Positions 26,998 through 35,648 are shown, counted from the first letter of the stretch. The stretch: 64,000 nt of DNA from Dyella nitratireducens (GCF_014642835.1 NZ_BMJA01000001.1:1165102-1229101), one strand, 5' to 3'. The notes: generated from the sequence alone by a model not told the origin. A program made the numbers and translations.

Positions 26998-28380
26998 TCA
27001 AGCGATTTCCGCCGTCATCTGCAACGGCAGGCGCATGATGACTTCCAGGCCGCCATCACCCAGGTTTCCCGCCGTCACTTCCCCGCCATGGGCCTGCATC
27101 ACTCGCTGCACGATCGCCAGCCCCAGCCCGTGGCCGCTGGCTTGCGCAGCATTGGTGCCGCGGAAAAAGGGCCGGAACATGAGGTGCAACTCTTCCTCCG
27201 GCACACCAGGCCCGTTATCGCTAACACGCAGTTCGGCGAATGACTCACGATGTCCTAGCACGATCTGCACGACACCACCGGACGGACTGAACTTGATGGC
27301 ATTGGCGATCACGTTGTCCAGTGCGCGCTCAAGCAGAATGCTGCTGCCCTGCACGGTGGCCGGCCCATCATCCGTCATCTGCAAAGCAATACCGCGTGCT
27401 TCGGCATCGATGCGCGTAGCAGCAACGCGATCTCTGGTCAGCGCAACCAGATCGACCGATTCGCGCACCATTCCGGGCAAGCCGCCTTCCAGACGCGATA
27501 GCGCCAGCATCTCCGCGGTCATGCGGTCCATGCGGGAGATTTCATGCTCAGCGCGCTCGAAATGCGCAGCAGCCTCTTCCGGACTCACACTGTGCTGAGC
27601 CAGATCAAGAATCAGATGCAATCGCGCGAGCGGTGAGCGTAATTCGTGCGAGAGATCCTGCAGTACACCACGATCGTGCGCCACCAGATGTTCGATGCGC
27701 TCGGCCATGCCGTTGAAATCACGCGCGAGCTGACCGAGCTCGTCATGTTTGTTGCTCCAACGCCGATCCACGCGCGTCGTAAATTCGCCCGTGGCCATTT
27801 TGTGGGTGGCTTCGCGCATCGCTTCCACCGGCCGGGATACGCTGCGCGCCACCCACCAGCCGATGGCGGCGATCATCAATAGCGAAAGCCCCAACTGCAC
27901 GCCAAGCAAAATCTTTCCACGTGTCCGTGGAGGAATGCGCGAACGCGAACTGCTTACCGCCACAAGTTGCCGCACACGCCCGTCCGTACCTGTCACGTTC
28001 TGTACGGCGACGTAGAAGCCGGGCCACGGATGCAACGCGATGTCGTTGCCAGATGCCAGCCAATCCGGCAGCACATCGCGTATCGATGGCGGCAGACGTA
28101 TGTCGCGCAGGGGGACTCCTTTTTCATAGAGCGTGGCATCCACACCTTGTTCGCGTTGCTGCCTTACCCAGTCGTTCAGTCCACCAGGCCCTCCCTTTTC
28201 ATAGGCCTGTTCGGCGGCCTGCGCCAAGGCTGGCCAATCGAAGTCCTGTTGCATCGAAAAGGTAATGAAGCTGCGCGTCAGCAAGCCGCCGAGCATCAGC
28301 ACCAATACATTGGCGATGCAGACGGAAATGAGCAGGCGCCAGAACAGTGGGCTGCTAAAAGGGCTTTTGAAGGAACTCAT
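26998..28380 (-). CDS. cpxA: Envelope-stress sensor histidine kinase, CpxA-like
   Basis: 460 residues. Inner-membrane kinase with a first membrane helix (about 15-35), a periplasmic sensor of about 120 residues, a second helix (about 158-178), a HAMP domain, the dimerisation H-box LQDLSHELRSPLARL (phospho-accepting His245), and an ATPase domain with N box (ALDNVIANAIKFSP), SDNGPGVP and GHGLGLAIVQR. Its start overlaps the cpxR stop (ATGA). With the CpxR-like regulator and the divergent Spy/CpxP gene it forms a Cpx-type envelope stress system. The sensor domain is typical in size for CpxA. Confidence 0.88.
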   Translation of the reverse strand: MSSFKSPFSSPLFWRLLISVCIANVLVLMLGGLLTRSFITFSMQQDFDWPALAQAAEQAYEKGGPGGLNDWVRQQREQGVDATLYEKGVPLRDIRLPPSIRDVLPDWLASGNDIALHPWPGFYVAVQNVTGTDGRVRQLVAVSSSRSRIPPRTRGKILLGVQLGLSLLMIAAIGWWVARSVSRPVEAMREATHKMATGEFTTRVDRRWSNKHDELGQLARDFNGMAERIEHLVAHDRGVLQDLSHELRSPLARLHLILDLAQHSVSPEEAAAHFERAEHEISRMDRMTAEMLALSRLEGGLPGMVRESVDLVALTRDRVAATRIDAEARGIALQMTDDGPATVQGSSILLERALDNVIANAIKFSPSGGVVQIVLGHRESFAELRVSDNGPGVPEEELHLMFRPFFRGTNAAQASGHGLGLAIVQRVMQAHGGEVTAGNLGDGGLEVIMRLPLQMTAEIA

Positions 28381-29072
28381 GCCGGCGCCGCGCTATTGGG
28401 TACCAACACGTAACCGGCGCCGCGCACGGAATCAATGCGTGGCGCCTGCCCCGACGCTTCCGCCAGCTTGTGGCGAAGCCGGCTGACGTGCACGTCAATG
28501 CTGCGGTCGAAGCGCTCCAGCTCACGCCCCAATGCCACGCGTGTCAGCGAGGTCTTATCGATCACTTCACCGGCACGTTGCACCAGCAACAACAGCAGCG
28601 CGAATTCAGCACCCGTGAGGTTGAGTTCCTGTTCGCCGGCAAATGCACGCCGTTCACCAGGGTGCAAGCGCAATACACCGGCAGTGAGCTCGCCTACGCT
28701 TTCCACCGTGTGACGGCGCAATTGGGCGCGCACGCGTGCCAACAGTTCGCGCGGCAGGCATGGCTTGGAAAGATAATCGTCCGCGCCCAGTTCCAGACCG
28801 ACCACGCGATCCACCGGCTCGCCACGTCCGGACAACATGATTACCGGCAGGCGATACTGCGCACGCAAGTCGCGCAAGGTATCCAGGCCGCTGCGGCCAG
28901 GCATCATGACATCGAGAATCAAGAGATCCGGGCGCAAAGCCGGATCGCGCAGACGCGCCAGCACTCCTTCGCCATCGTGCACCACTTCCACCTGCAGGCC
29001 TTCGCGCCGCAGGTATTCGGCGAGCAGCGAACACAGCTCGCGATCGTCATCGCCAATCAATATTCGGGACAT
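28377..29072 (-). CDS. cpxR: OmpR-family response regulator, CpxR-like
   Basis: 231 residues. The receiver domain has the acidic pocket DDDREL, the phospho-acceptor Asp54 in LLILDVMMPGRSG, and Lys103 in DDYLSKP. Stretches such as DDDREL-x-SLL and GLELGADDYL are very close to E. coli CpxR. The C-terminal winged helix includes LTGAEFALLLLLVQRAGEVIDKTSL and RGAGYVLVP. It is divergent from the Spy-like gene with a CpxR-type box between them. The Shine-Dalgarno is weak. Confidence 0.92.
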   Translation of the reverse strand: MSRILIGDDDRELCSLLAEYLRREGLQVEVVHDGEGVLARLRDPALRPDLLILDVMMPGRSGLDTLRDLRAQYRLPVIMLSGRGEPVDRVVGLELGADDYLSKPCLPRELLARVRAQLRRHTVESVGELTAGVLRLHPGERRAFAGEQELNLTGAEFALLLLLVQRAGEVIDKTSLTRVALGRELERFDRSIDVHVSRLRHKLAEASGQAPRIDSVRGAGYVLVPNSAAPA

Positions 29073-29150
29073 TATCCAAACCGTCGACAGAACCTACTTA
29101 CTATCGCATGACAACTGCGAGCCGCCGCCTGTCGCTTGCGCTGGGCTGAC

Positions 29151-29165
29151 TTTACCCTTCTTTAC
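29151..29165. promoter_or_regulatory. CpxR box upstream of the Spy-like gene
   Basis: TTTAC-CCTTC-TTTAC is the exact reverse complement of the CpxR consensus GTAAA-N5-GTAAA. It lies 79 bases before the Spy-like start and 79 bases before the cpxR start on the other strand, so it could serve both. Confidence 0.8.
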
Positions 29166-29243
29166 AACGCAGCAAAGATCTTAAACCTGCCCCTGCTTTC
29201 CAATAGTCACAACAAAATCCTCCACCCAAGCAGGAGTTGCACC

Positions 29244-29741
29244 ATGCGTAAGTCGATCACCCTATCTCTCATTCTCTCGGCAGCGATCGGCGTGTCCGCG
29301 CTGGCCTTCGCCCAGGGCGGTCCTGGTTTCGGTCCTGGCATGCACGGCCATCACGGCGGTGCCGAAATGGCCCTCCGCGGTTTGAACCTCACCGATGCCC
29401 AGAAGGCCCAGATCAAGCAGATCGTGCAGCAGAGCTTTGCCTCGCTGAAATCACAGGGACAGGCCGTTCACCAGCAGCGCGAGGCATTCGAAGCACTGTC
29501 GCCGAACGCGTCCAACTACCAGTCCGCTGCGGCCAGCCTGGCCCAGGCGGAAGCCAACTTCACCAGCGCCCGCATCACTGCCCGGGCTGCTGTCACGGCG
29601 CAGATCTACAACACCGTGCTGACCAGCGCACAGCAAAGCCAGTACACCAGCAACAAGGCTGCGGCACAGGCCCGCAAGGCACAGTGGCAGCAGTTCAAGG
29701 CCGAACACCCGCTGCCGTCGAGCGCCAGCTCGGCCCAGTAA
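29244..29741 (+). CDS. Spy/CpxP-family periplasmic protein
   Basis: 165 residues with a signal peptide (MRKSITLSLILSAAIGVSALAFA) then GGPGFGPGMHGHHGG, a Gly/His-rich segment often seen in this family. The LTxxQ motif appears once (LNLTDAQKAQIKQI) and helices follow (SFASLKSQGQAVHQQREAFEAL, ITARAAVTAQIYNTVLTSAQQSQY with a second, degenerate LTxxQ). Such proteins act as ATP-independent chaperones or feedback regulators of CpxA. The ATG at 29244 has AGGAG at spacing 7. It is followed by a strong terminator. Confidence 0.88.
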   Translation: MRKSITLSLILSAAIGVSALAFAQGGPGFGPGMHGHHGGAEMALRGLNLTDAQKAQIKQIVQQSFASLKSQGQAVHQQREAFEALSPNASNYQSAAASLAQAEANFTSARITARAAVTAQIYNTVLTSAQQSQYTSNKAAAQARKAQWQQFKAEHPLPSSASSAQ

Positions 29742-29808
29742 GGCGCGACAAAGCATAAGAAGAACATCGGTTAGCGATTCTTAGCGGACGTTCTAGCCGA
29801 TAACCTGA

Positions 29809-29840
29809 GCGATCGCCGCTGCACCGGCGATCGCTTTTTT
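29809..29840 (+). terminator. Rho-independent terminator
   Basis: A perfect 10-bp stem, GCGATCGCCG / CGGCGATCGC, with loop CTGCAC and six T residues follows the Spy-like gene by about 70 bases. Confidence 0.92.
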
Positions 29841-29940
29841 ATTGCCCATCCAAACCCTGCTTCCTGGACAGAGAGCACTGTCACGCATTTGTCTTGCGCA
29901 GCCCGTAGCTTTCCTGGTGCTGACCACCGAGGGCAAGCTC

Positions 29941-31524
29941 ATGCAGACGGAAGCAACCGCAGTCAGTACGGCCACCTCCACCCAGGGCTCCGGACGGATA
30001 TTCGGCATTCTGTTTGGCCTGATCTTGCTGGCAGGCGCGGGATATGCGGGCTTGCACCTCGTCGATGATCTTTCCATCGTGCGCTCGCATTCGTTCACCC
30101 CATTCGTCCTGCTGGGCGTGGCTTTGCTGATCGCCCTGGGTTTTGAATTCGTGAACGGTTTTCACGATACGGCCAATGCGGTGGCGACGGTGATCTACAC
30201 GCATTCGATGCCAGCCAATCTGGCGGTGATCTGGTCGGGGATCTTCAACTTCCTGGGCGTGCTGACGTCCTCGGGCGCCGTAGCGTTCACGGTGGTATCC
30301 CTGCTGCCGGTGGAACTGATCCTGCAGGTAGGCAGCGGAGCCGGTTTTGCGATGGTGTTCGCGCTGCTGTTCGCAGCCATTCTCTGGAATCTCGGCACCT
30401 GGTATTTCGGCTTGCCGAATTCGTCCTCGCACACCCTGATCGGGTCGATCATCGGCGTGGGCCTTGCCAATCAGTTGACGGCGGTAAAAAGCGGTACCAG
30501 CGGCGTGGATTGGAATGCCGCCTTCGGCGTGCTGCGCGGCCTGGTCTTTTCGCCTATCGCCGGCTTTATCCTTGCTGGCCTGCTGATGTTGTTGTTGAAG
30601 GCGTTGATCAAGATTCCCGCCCTGTATCGTGCGCCGGAAGGAAACAAGCCGCCGCCGTGGCCGATTCGCGCGCTGCTGGTACTTACTTGCACCGGCGTGA
30701 GTTTCAGCCATGGTTCCAACGACGGCCAGAAAGGCATGGGTCTGATCATGCTGATCCTGATCGGCACCGTGCCTACAGCCTATGCATTGAATGGCGCCGT
30801 ATCCGGTGGCCAGGTGCAGACCTTCCATCAAGTGACGGTGCAAACCCAGCAAGTGCTGGACACCCTCGACCACGGCGTGCATGCGAACGGCAATCCGCGA
30901 GACCTCGTCACGGCGTCACTGCAACAGCACAAACTTCTGCCCGGCACGATTCCCGCGCTGTCGGCACTGCTGGCCAACATCGACCAGCAAATAGGCAACC
31001 GCCCGTCACTGCGCTCAGTGCCGCAGGAGCAGATGGGCAACGTACGCAACGACATCTACCTGGCGAATGCCGCCATTCCACTGGTGTTGGCGCAACCGGA
31101 CGTGAGCGGTGACCAGAGCAAGACGCTTACGACCTGGCGCGGTCTTGCTGCCAAGGCCACGCAATTCATTCCGGCTTGGGTAAAGGTGGCCGTTGCACTG
31201 GCACTGGGCCTCGGCACCATGGTGGGTTGGAAGCGCATCGTGGTGACAGTCGGCGAGCGCATTGGCAAAGAGCATCTCACCTATGCACAAGGTGCATCGG
31301 CCGAGTTGATCGCCATGGGCTTGATTCAAGCAGCCGACATGTACCACCTGCCAGTCAGCACCACACACGTGCTGACATCGGGCGTGGCCGGCACGATGGC
31401 GGCAAACGGTTCAGGCCTGCAATGGGCCACCGTGCGCAATCTGCTGATGGCGTGGGTACTCACCTTGCCCGCGTCGATCCTGCTGGCAGGCGTGCTCTTC
31501 GTGGCGCTCAAGCATCTGTTCTGA
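29941..31524 (+). CDS. pitA: Inorganic phosphate transporter, PiT family
   Basis: 527 residues, about ten membrane helices. The two PiT signature repeats are present: EFVNGFHDTANAVATVIYT in the first half and, in the second, CTGVSFSHGSNDGQKGMG. STTHVLTSGVAGTMAANG near the C-terminus and PNSSSHTLIGSIIGVGLA in the first half are the paired family motifs. It imports phosphate as a metal complex with protons. A large soluble loop (about residues 285-420) lies between the halves. The ATG at 29941 is preceded by GAGGG. Confidence 0.93.
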   Translation: MQTEATAVSTATSTQGSGRIFGILFGLILLAGAGYAGLHLVDDLSIVRSHSFTPFVLLGVALLIALGFEFVNGFHDTANAVATVIYTHSMPANLAVIWSGIFNFLGVLTSSGAVAFTVVSLLPVELILQVGSGAGFAMVFALLFAAILWNLGTWYFGLPNSSSHTLIGSIIGVGLANQLTAVKSGTSGVDWNAAFGVLRGLVFSPIAGFILAGLLMLLLKALIKIPALYRAPEGNKPPPWPIRALLVLTCTGVSFSHGSNDGQKGMGLIMLILIGTVPTAYALNGAVSGGQVQTFHQVTVQTQQVLDTLDHGVHANGNPRDLVTASLQQHKLLPGTIPALSALLANIDQQIGNRPSLRSVPQEQMGNVRNDIYLANAAIPLVLAQPDVSGDQSKTLTTWRGLAAKATQFIPAWVKVAVALALGLGTMVGWKRIVVTVGERIGKEHLTYAQGASAELIAMGLIQAADMYHLPVSTTHVLTSGVAGTMAANGSGLQWATVRNLLMAWVLTLPASILLAGVLFVALKHLF

Positions 31525-31692
31525 GTTTCGCGCAACCTGCACACGCAACAAGCTGAAAACAGTGCTTTGGCGATGCGAGCACATCGCTGAACCGACGCAA
31601 AGTTTCGTTGCATTTTGCCACGTCGCCTTCATGCACCGCCTGCTGCCATGTGCAGGCGGATCCAATCCGTGTGAGCTAGCGGAACGATGCAA

Positions 31693-31718
31693 CCCTCCCT
31701 ACGACACGTAAGGGAGGG
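31693..31718. repeat. Palindrome downstream of trpS
   Basis: Arms CCCTCCCT and AGGGAGGG are separated by ten bases, 12 bases beyond the trpS stop. It resembles the CCCTCCCC repeats at 52433; a T-run is absent, so terminator function is uncertain. Confidence 0.5.
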
Positions 31719-31729
31719 AGCGCTTCTGC

Positions 31730-33103
31730 TCACTCACTTTTTTCTTGCTCGGCAAGCGAGTCGAGGGCTGCACGCAGGTAGCTCAACGCTTCATCGCGCT
31801 CGAGTTCGTCCGCGTATTCCGGCGCGGTGGCAACGGGTTCGTCATCCAGCGCCAATACCAATGAGCGCGGCAAGCTGCGCACGGTAGCGGCCGCACCACC
31901 GAGTGTCTTCAGGCGCTTTTGTACCGCACCGGCTTCTTTGGGGTCTTTGAAGGATTTGGATAGCAGCAGCTCCTCGCCTTCCGACGAAAACAGGCGGAAG
32001 CGGAAGCTGCCATCACTATCACGGAAACTGGCAAAGCGCGGCGGCTTGGCAGCCTTCTGCACCTGCGTGGATTTACCGGCAGCCACGTTGGCCGACGACA
32101 TCGCGCGCAGACCTATCGCATCGCGCAATGCCGCGATTTTCGGACCGGCAATCGCACGTGCCTTGCGTGCACCTTCGCGCAGGATGCCTTCGATGTCGGC
32201 AGGGCGCGCGATCAGCTGTTCATAGCGCTCACGCATCGGCGCGATATCGGCTTCCAAACGCTCATACAGCACCTGCTTGGCCTCACCCCAGCCTATGCCC
32301 TCTTCCAGTGCGCGGCGGAATGCATGGCTTTCGGTTTCGCTGGCGAAAGCGCGGAAGATGGTAAACAGCGAGGAGCTTTCCGGATCCTTCGCTTCGCCCG
32401 GCATGCGCGAATCGGTCACGATGCGCATGATGATTTCACGCAAGTGCTTTGCGCCGCCGGCAAACAACGGAATAGTGTTGTCGTAGCTCTTGGACATCTT
32501 GCGGCCGTCCAATCCCGGCAACGTGGCAACCTGTTCCTCGATCACCACTTCGGGCAAGACAAAAAACTCGCGGCCGTAGATATGATTGAAACGCTGCCCG
32601 ATGTCGCGCGCCATTTCGATGTGCTGGATTTGATCACGCCCCACCGGCACTTGTTGCGCATCGAACGCGAGGATGTCCGCCGCCATCAGCACCGGGTACA
32701 TGTATAGGCCTGCGGTAATACCTGCATCCTGGTCTTCACCGGTTTCGGTGTTCTTGTCGACCGCCGCTTTGTAGGCATGCGCACGATTGAGCAAGCCTTT
32801 CGCGGTAACGCAGGTCAAAAGCCACGTGAGTTCTGGAATTTCCGGAATATCGGACTGCTGATAGAACGTCACCTTATCCGGATCCAATCCCGCCGCCAGC
32901 CAGGTGGCTGCAATTTCCAGGCGCGAACGTTCGATGCGGGCCGGGTCATCGCTCTTGATCAGCGCGTGATAGTCGGCCATGAAAAAGAACGCATCGACGT
33001 CGGTACGACGGCTGGCAGCAATCGCCGGCCGAATTGCGCCGACGTAATTGCCCAAGTGCGGCGTACCGGTGGTGGTGATGCCTGTAAGGACGCGTGTTTG
33101 CAT
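31730..33103 (-). CDS. trpS: Tryptophanyl-tRNA synthetase with a C-terminal extension
   Basis: 457 residues, longer than the usual 330-400. Class I synthetase signatures: the HIGH-like TPHLGNYVGAIRP, LMAADILAFDAQQVPVGRDQ, and KMSKS. After the catalytic and anticodon domains comes a linker (about 340-365) and an extra domain, FASFRDSDGSFRFRLFSSEGEELLLSKSFKDPKEA...KRLKTL. This resembles a YegP/DUF1508-type beta-rich unit, and an acidic tail follows. The extension's role is unknown. ATG at 33103 chosen because it starts directly before TRVLTGITTTG; the ribosome site is weak. Confidence 0.93.
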   Translation of the reverse strand: MQTRVLTGITTTGTPHLGNYVGAIRPAIAASRRTDVDAFFFMADYHALIKSDDPARIERSRLEIAATWLAAGLDPDKVTFYQQSDIPEIPELTWLLTCVTAKGLLNRAHAYKAAVDKNTETGEDQDAGITAGLYMYPVLMAADILAFDAQQVPVGRDQIQHIEMARDIGQRFNHIYGREFFVLPEVVIEEQVATLPGLDGRKMSKSYDNTIPLFAGGAKHLREIIMRIVTDSRMPGEAKDPESSSLFTIFRAFASETESHAFRRALEEGIGWGEAKQVLYERLEADIAPMRERYEQLIARPADIEGILREGARKARAIAGPKIAALRDAIGLRAMSSANVAAGKSTQVQKAAKPPRFASFRDSDGSFRFRLFSSEGEELLLSKSFKDPKEAGAVQKRLKTLGGAAATVRSLPRSLVLALDDEPVATAPEYADELERDEALSYLRAALDSLAEQEKSE

Positions 33104-33170
33104 GCGGCAATCCAAAGAAGGTCAAACACCCGCGCACCCTGCGCGGGCCGGATTTTGCAGTGTACGGGCT

Positions 33171-34094
33171 TTAATCGGGTTCGCGCATCAAGGTGGACTT
33201 GCCGAACAACGATTCCACCAACTCCACCGCCAATCTTGCCGTGCGGTTGCGCTTGTCGTAGGCAGGATTCAACTCGACGATGTCCAGCGAGCCCAGGCGA
33301 CCGGCATCGGCAATCATTTCCATGCACAGCTGCGCTTCGCGATAAGTCGGGCCGCCACGCACGGTGGTGCCTACGCCCGGCGCGATCGACGGATCCAGAA
33401 AATCCACATCGAAGCTCACATGCAGATGGGTGTTTTCATCCAGGCCGTCCAGCGCTTCTTCCATCGTGCGTTTCATGCCCACTTCGTCGATGTGGCGCAT
33501 GTCGTAGATATCCATTTTCGCCTGGCGCACCAGCCGCTTCTCGCCTTCGTCCACCGAGCGGATACCGATCTGGCGAAACACATCAGGCGTGACAGCTGGC
33601 ACCTTATCGCCGATTTCCACCAGCTCGCGCGGACCGGTGCCGCACAGGCAAGCCACCGGCATGCCGTGGATGTTGCCCGAGGGCGTCACCTGCGAGGTAT
33701 TGAAATCGGCGTGCGCATCCAGCCACAGCACACGCAACTTGCGGCCCTGCTCCCGGCAATGGCGCGCGACCGCACTGATCGAACCGATCGCCAGACAATG
33801 ATCGCCACCCAGCATGATCGGCAAACGACCGGTCTGCAGTTCCTGATGAATGGCGGTATGCACGGCAAGGTTCCAGGCAATCACTTCCGGCAAATGCCGA
33901 TAACCGTTCTCCGGCGGCTGCCAGGGATTCATCGGTCCATGCAGATTGCCGCGATCGATCACTTCGATGCCGCGCCGGCGCAGCTTCTCCCCAAGCTGTG
34001 CCACGCGCAGGGCCTCAGGACCCATCGAGGCCCCACGGTGCCCTGCGCCGATATCGGTCGGCACGCCGACCAGTGCAACCACTTGTTTTTTCAT
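33171..34094 (-). CDS. rocF: Arginase
   Basis: 307 residues. It hydrolyses arginine to ornithine and urea with two manganese ions. Ligand motifs: MLGGDHCLAIG, LWLDAHADFNT, and SFDVDFLDPSIAPGVGT. The N-terminus MKKQVVALVGVPTDIGAGHRG is typical of arginases rather than agmatinases. The ribosome site before the ATG at 34094 is weak. It has its own transcription unit between trpS and the toxin-antitoxin remnant. Confidence 0.94.
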   Translation of the reverse strand: MKKQVVALVGVPTDIGAGHRGASMGPEALRVAQLGEKLRRRGIEVIDRGNLHGPMNPWQPPENGYRHLPEVIAWNLAVHTAIHQELQTGRLPIMLGGDHCLAIGSISAVARHCREQGRKLRVLWLDAHADFNTSQVTPSGNIHGMPVACLCGTGPRELVEIGDKVPAVTPDVFRQIGIRSVDEGEKRLVRQAKMDIYDMRHIDEVGMKRTMEEALDGLDENTHLHVSFDVDFLDPSIAPGVGTTVRGGPTYREAQLCMEMIADAGRLGSLDIVELNPAYDKRNRTARLAVELVESLFGKSTLMREPD

Positions 34095-34210
34095 ACCACT
34101 TTGCTCGTGCTTTTTTAGTGGGATGCAAGTGTAGCCGGTCAAAGCGGCATGGGCTTACCGCTCAAGTAGCCGACCTGGCATTGCCGTGCGACCTTGCCTG
34201 ATGCTTTCCC

Positions 34211-34232
34211 ATTGTATCTTTTTGGATACAAT
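34211..34232. promoter_or_regulatory. Palindromic operator at the toxin start
   Basis: Arms ATTGTATC and GATACAAT with a 6-base spacer form a perfect dyad that ends on the toxin start codon. The right arm also resembles a -10 box. This is the usual place for autorepression by a HigA-type antitoxin. Confidence 0.65.
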
Positions 34233-34483
34233 GACCATGAAGTACATCATCAAGCAAACGGAAGAGTTTGCCCTTTGGCACAAGAGATTACGGGATGTAC
34301 AGGTGCGCGCTGCAGTGACCCGCCGCTTGGAACGCGCCGCAAACGGCAATCTGGGCGACGTCAAAACCGTTCGCGAGGGCGTATCAGAGATGCGCATCGA
34401 CATAAGCAAATGGTGACGACAAAACAACTCAGCAAACGGACATCAAGCGCGCACTGCGGCTTATGCAGGAGTATCAGACATGA
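34231..34483 (+). pseudogene. Broken RelE/HigB-type toxin gene
   Basis: The reading frame from ATG 34231 (MTMKYIIKQTEEFALWHKRL...GNLGDVKTVREGVSEMRIDISKW) matches the N-terminal two-thirds of the Gp49/HigB-like addiction-module toxin family and stops at 34414-34416. The C-terminal part of the family reappears immediately in the next frame from 34412 (GDDKTTQQTDIKRALRLMQEYQT), ending in a TGA at 34481-34483. The central segment that normally reads like GPGYRVYF...LLCGG (about 20 residues) is missing. So the gene has an internal deletion that also shifted the frame. The remnant's stop overlaps the antitoxin ATG as ATGA, the arrangement expected of the intact operon. Confidence 0.82.
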
Positions 34484-34773
34484 AAAAGAAACTGCTCGCT
34501 TTCGACCCTTCGGAACTGCTCGATAGCGACGAGGCGATTGCTGCGTACCTGACCCAGGTACTGGCCGACGGCGACACGGATGAGCTGCTACGCGCCATCG
34601 GCCATGTCGCGAAAGCACGCGGCATGGCACATATTGCGGAAGAAACAGGACTCGGTCGCGAAAGTCTCTACAAGGCACTTCGCCCTGGGGCAAACCCGCG
34701 ATTTGATACCGTCCTGAAGGTTTGCCACGCCATCGGCGTGCAATTCTCAGCCCACCCAATCGCTCACGCATGA
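34480..34773 (+). CDS. HigA-like antitoxin (addiction-module antidote)
   Basis: 97 residues, apparently intact. The N-terminus FDPSELLDSDEAIAAYLTQVLADGD and the helix-turn-helix MAHIAEETGLGRESLYKALRPGANPRFDTVLKVCHAIGVQF are typical of antidotes paired with Gp49-like toxins. It overlaps the toxin remnant's stop by four bases. With the toxin disrupted it may persist as a solitary DNA-binding regulator. The gene ends 12 bases before the 3' end of tRNA-Thr, which lies on the opposite strand. Confidence 0.88.
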   Translation: MKKKLLAFDPSELLDSDEAIAAYLTQVLADGDTDELLRAIGHVAKARGMAHIAEETGLGRESLYKALRPGANPRFDTVLKVCHAIGVQFSAHPIAHA

Positions 34774-34785
34774 CGATTCGGAAAC

Positions 34786-34861
34786 TGGTGCCGACAGTCT
34801 GACTCGAACAGACGACCTACCGCTTACAAGGCGGTTGCTCTACCAACTGAGCTATGCCGGC
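34786..34861 (-). tRNA. tRNA-Thr (anticodon TGT)
   Basis: 76 bases on the minus strand including encoded CCA. The acceptor stem pairs GCCGGCA with TGTCGGC; the D arm is GCTC/GAGC; the anticodon arm is ACCGC-CTTGTAA-GCGGT with anticodon TGT; the T arm is GTCTG-TTCGAGT-CAGAC. All four helices are intact. It follows the SPOR-domain gene on the same strand. Confidence 0.95.
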
Positions 34862-34891
34862 ACTGGATCGGACATTCTAGCAGGGCTGGCC

Positions 34892-35620
34892 TCAAAAGCA
34901 GCCCGTGCTGTGCGAGCCGATGGCAGGGTCATGGACTCGGCTGCGCCAGTCGAAGTGCTGACTATCCGTGGGAATCAGGTCCAGCCAGTATTCGGGCACG
35001 TTTTCAGTGCGCTCGGTCATCTGGACCGGAAAGCCGGCCGCGACGATCTCATCGCGGCGTTTGCGCGCATTGGCGGGGTCCTTGAACAGACCTAGCGACA
35101 CGGTGTTCTGGTTGTCGCCCGCGCTTACCACGAAGTAATCCTGGATATTGCGTGCGCCGAGTTGGCGGGCCTGTGCCAAGGCGGCCGAGTGGTTCGGACT
35201 GGGCGGCAGGTGTACCCACCAGCCGCGGGTCTGGGTCGTCTGCTCCTGGCGCGCGCGCATGCGCAGCACTTGGGCGCCGAGCGCGTTGCGGGCGATGCGC
35301 AGGTCTTCCTGCGTCGCAAACGGCCCCAGTGCCATGCATGCGTAGCTGAGGGTGTTGGCACTGGGTGCTGTGGCAGGCAATGCATTGGTGCTGGCAGTTG
35401 CAGGAGCCGAAGTCGGCGCGGCAGCCGTGGCCGGTGGTGCCATCGAAGCAGCGTGAGCCACCGTCGTCGCTGGCGGCGGCAGTTCGGAAAGCAGGTGCAA
35501 CTTGGGCACGCCTGGATCGGTGGCGAAACTGGCGTGCGTGTCGTTCTGACCAAGCAGCAACCATGCGCCAACGGCGATATTCAAGGCGATCAGTAGAACA
35601 AACAGCAAGCGCAGCAGCAT
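34892..35620 (-). CDS. SPOR-domain protein
   Basis: 242 residues. An N-terminal membrane anchor (MLLRLLFVLLIALNIAVGAWLLLG) is followed by an Ala/Pro/Thr-rich linker and a domain whose repeats LSYACMALGPFATQEDLRIARNALG and NTVSLGLFKDPANARKRRDEIVAAG have the SPOR (peptidoglycan/septum-binding) character. It is probably an inner-membrane protein projecting into the periplasm. It is the third gene of the birA-coaX-SPOR run, 28 bases after coaX. The start at 35620 excludes 55 Cys/Pro-rich residues that are not protein-like. Confidence 0.8.
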   Translation of the reverse strand: MLLRLLFVLLIALNIAVGAWLLLGQNDTHASFATDPGVPKLHLLSELPPPATTVAHAASMAPPATAAAPTSAPATASTNALPATAPSANTLSYACMALGPFATQEDLRIARNALGAQVLRMRARQEQTTQTRGWWVHLPPSPNHSAALAQARQLGARNIQDYFVVSAGDNQNTVSLGLFKDPANARKRRDEIVAAGFPVQMTERTENVPEYWLDLIPTDSQHFDWRSRVHDPAIGSHSTGCF

Positions 35621-35648
35621 CGAACCATTCCCCCGAGGATGAGCGATT

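Noticed and set aside
34789-34861. tRNA-Tyr reading of the tRNA
   Set aside because: Careful folding places the anticodon at TGT (Thr); the alternative requires a mispaired anticodon stem.
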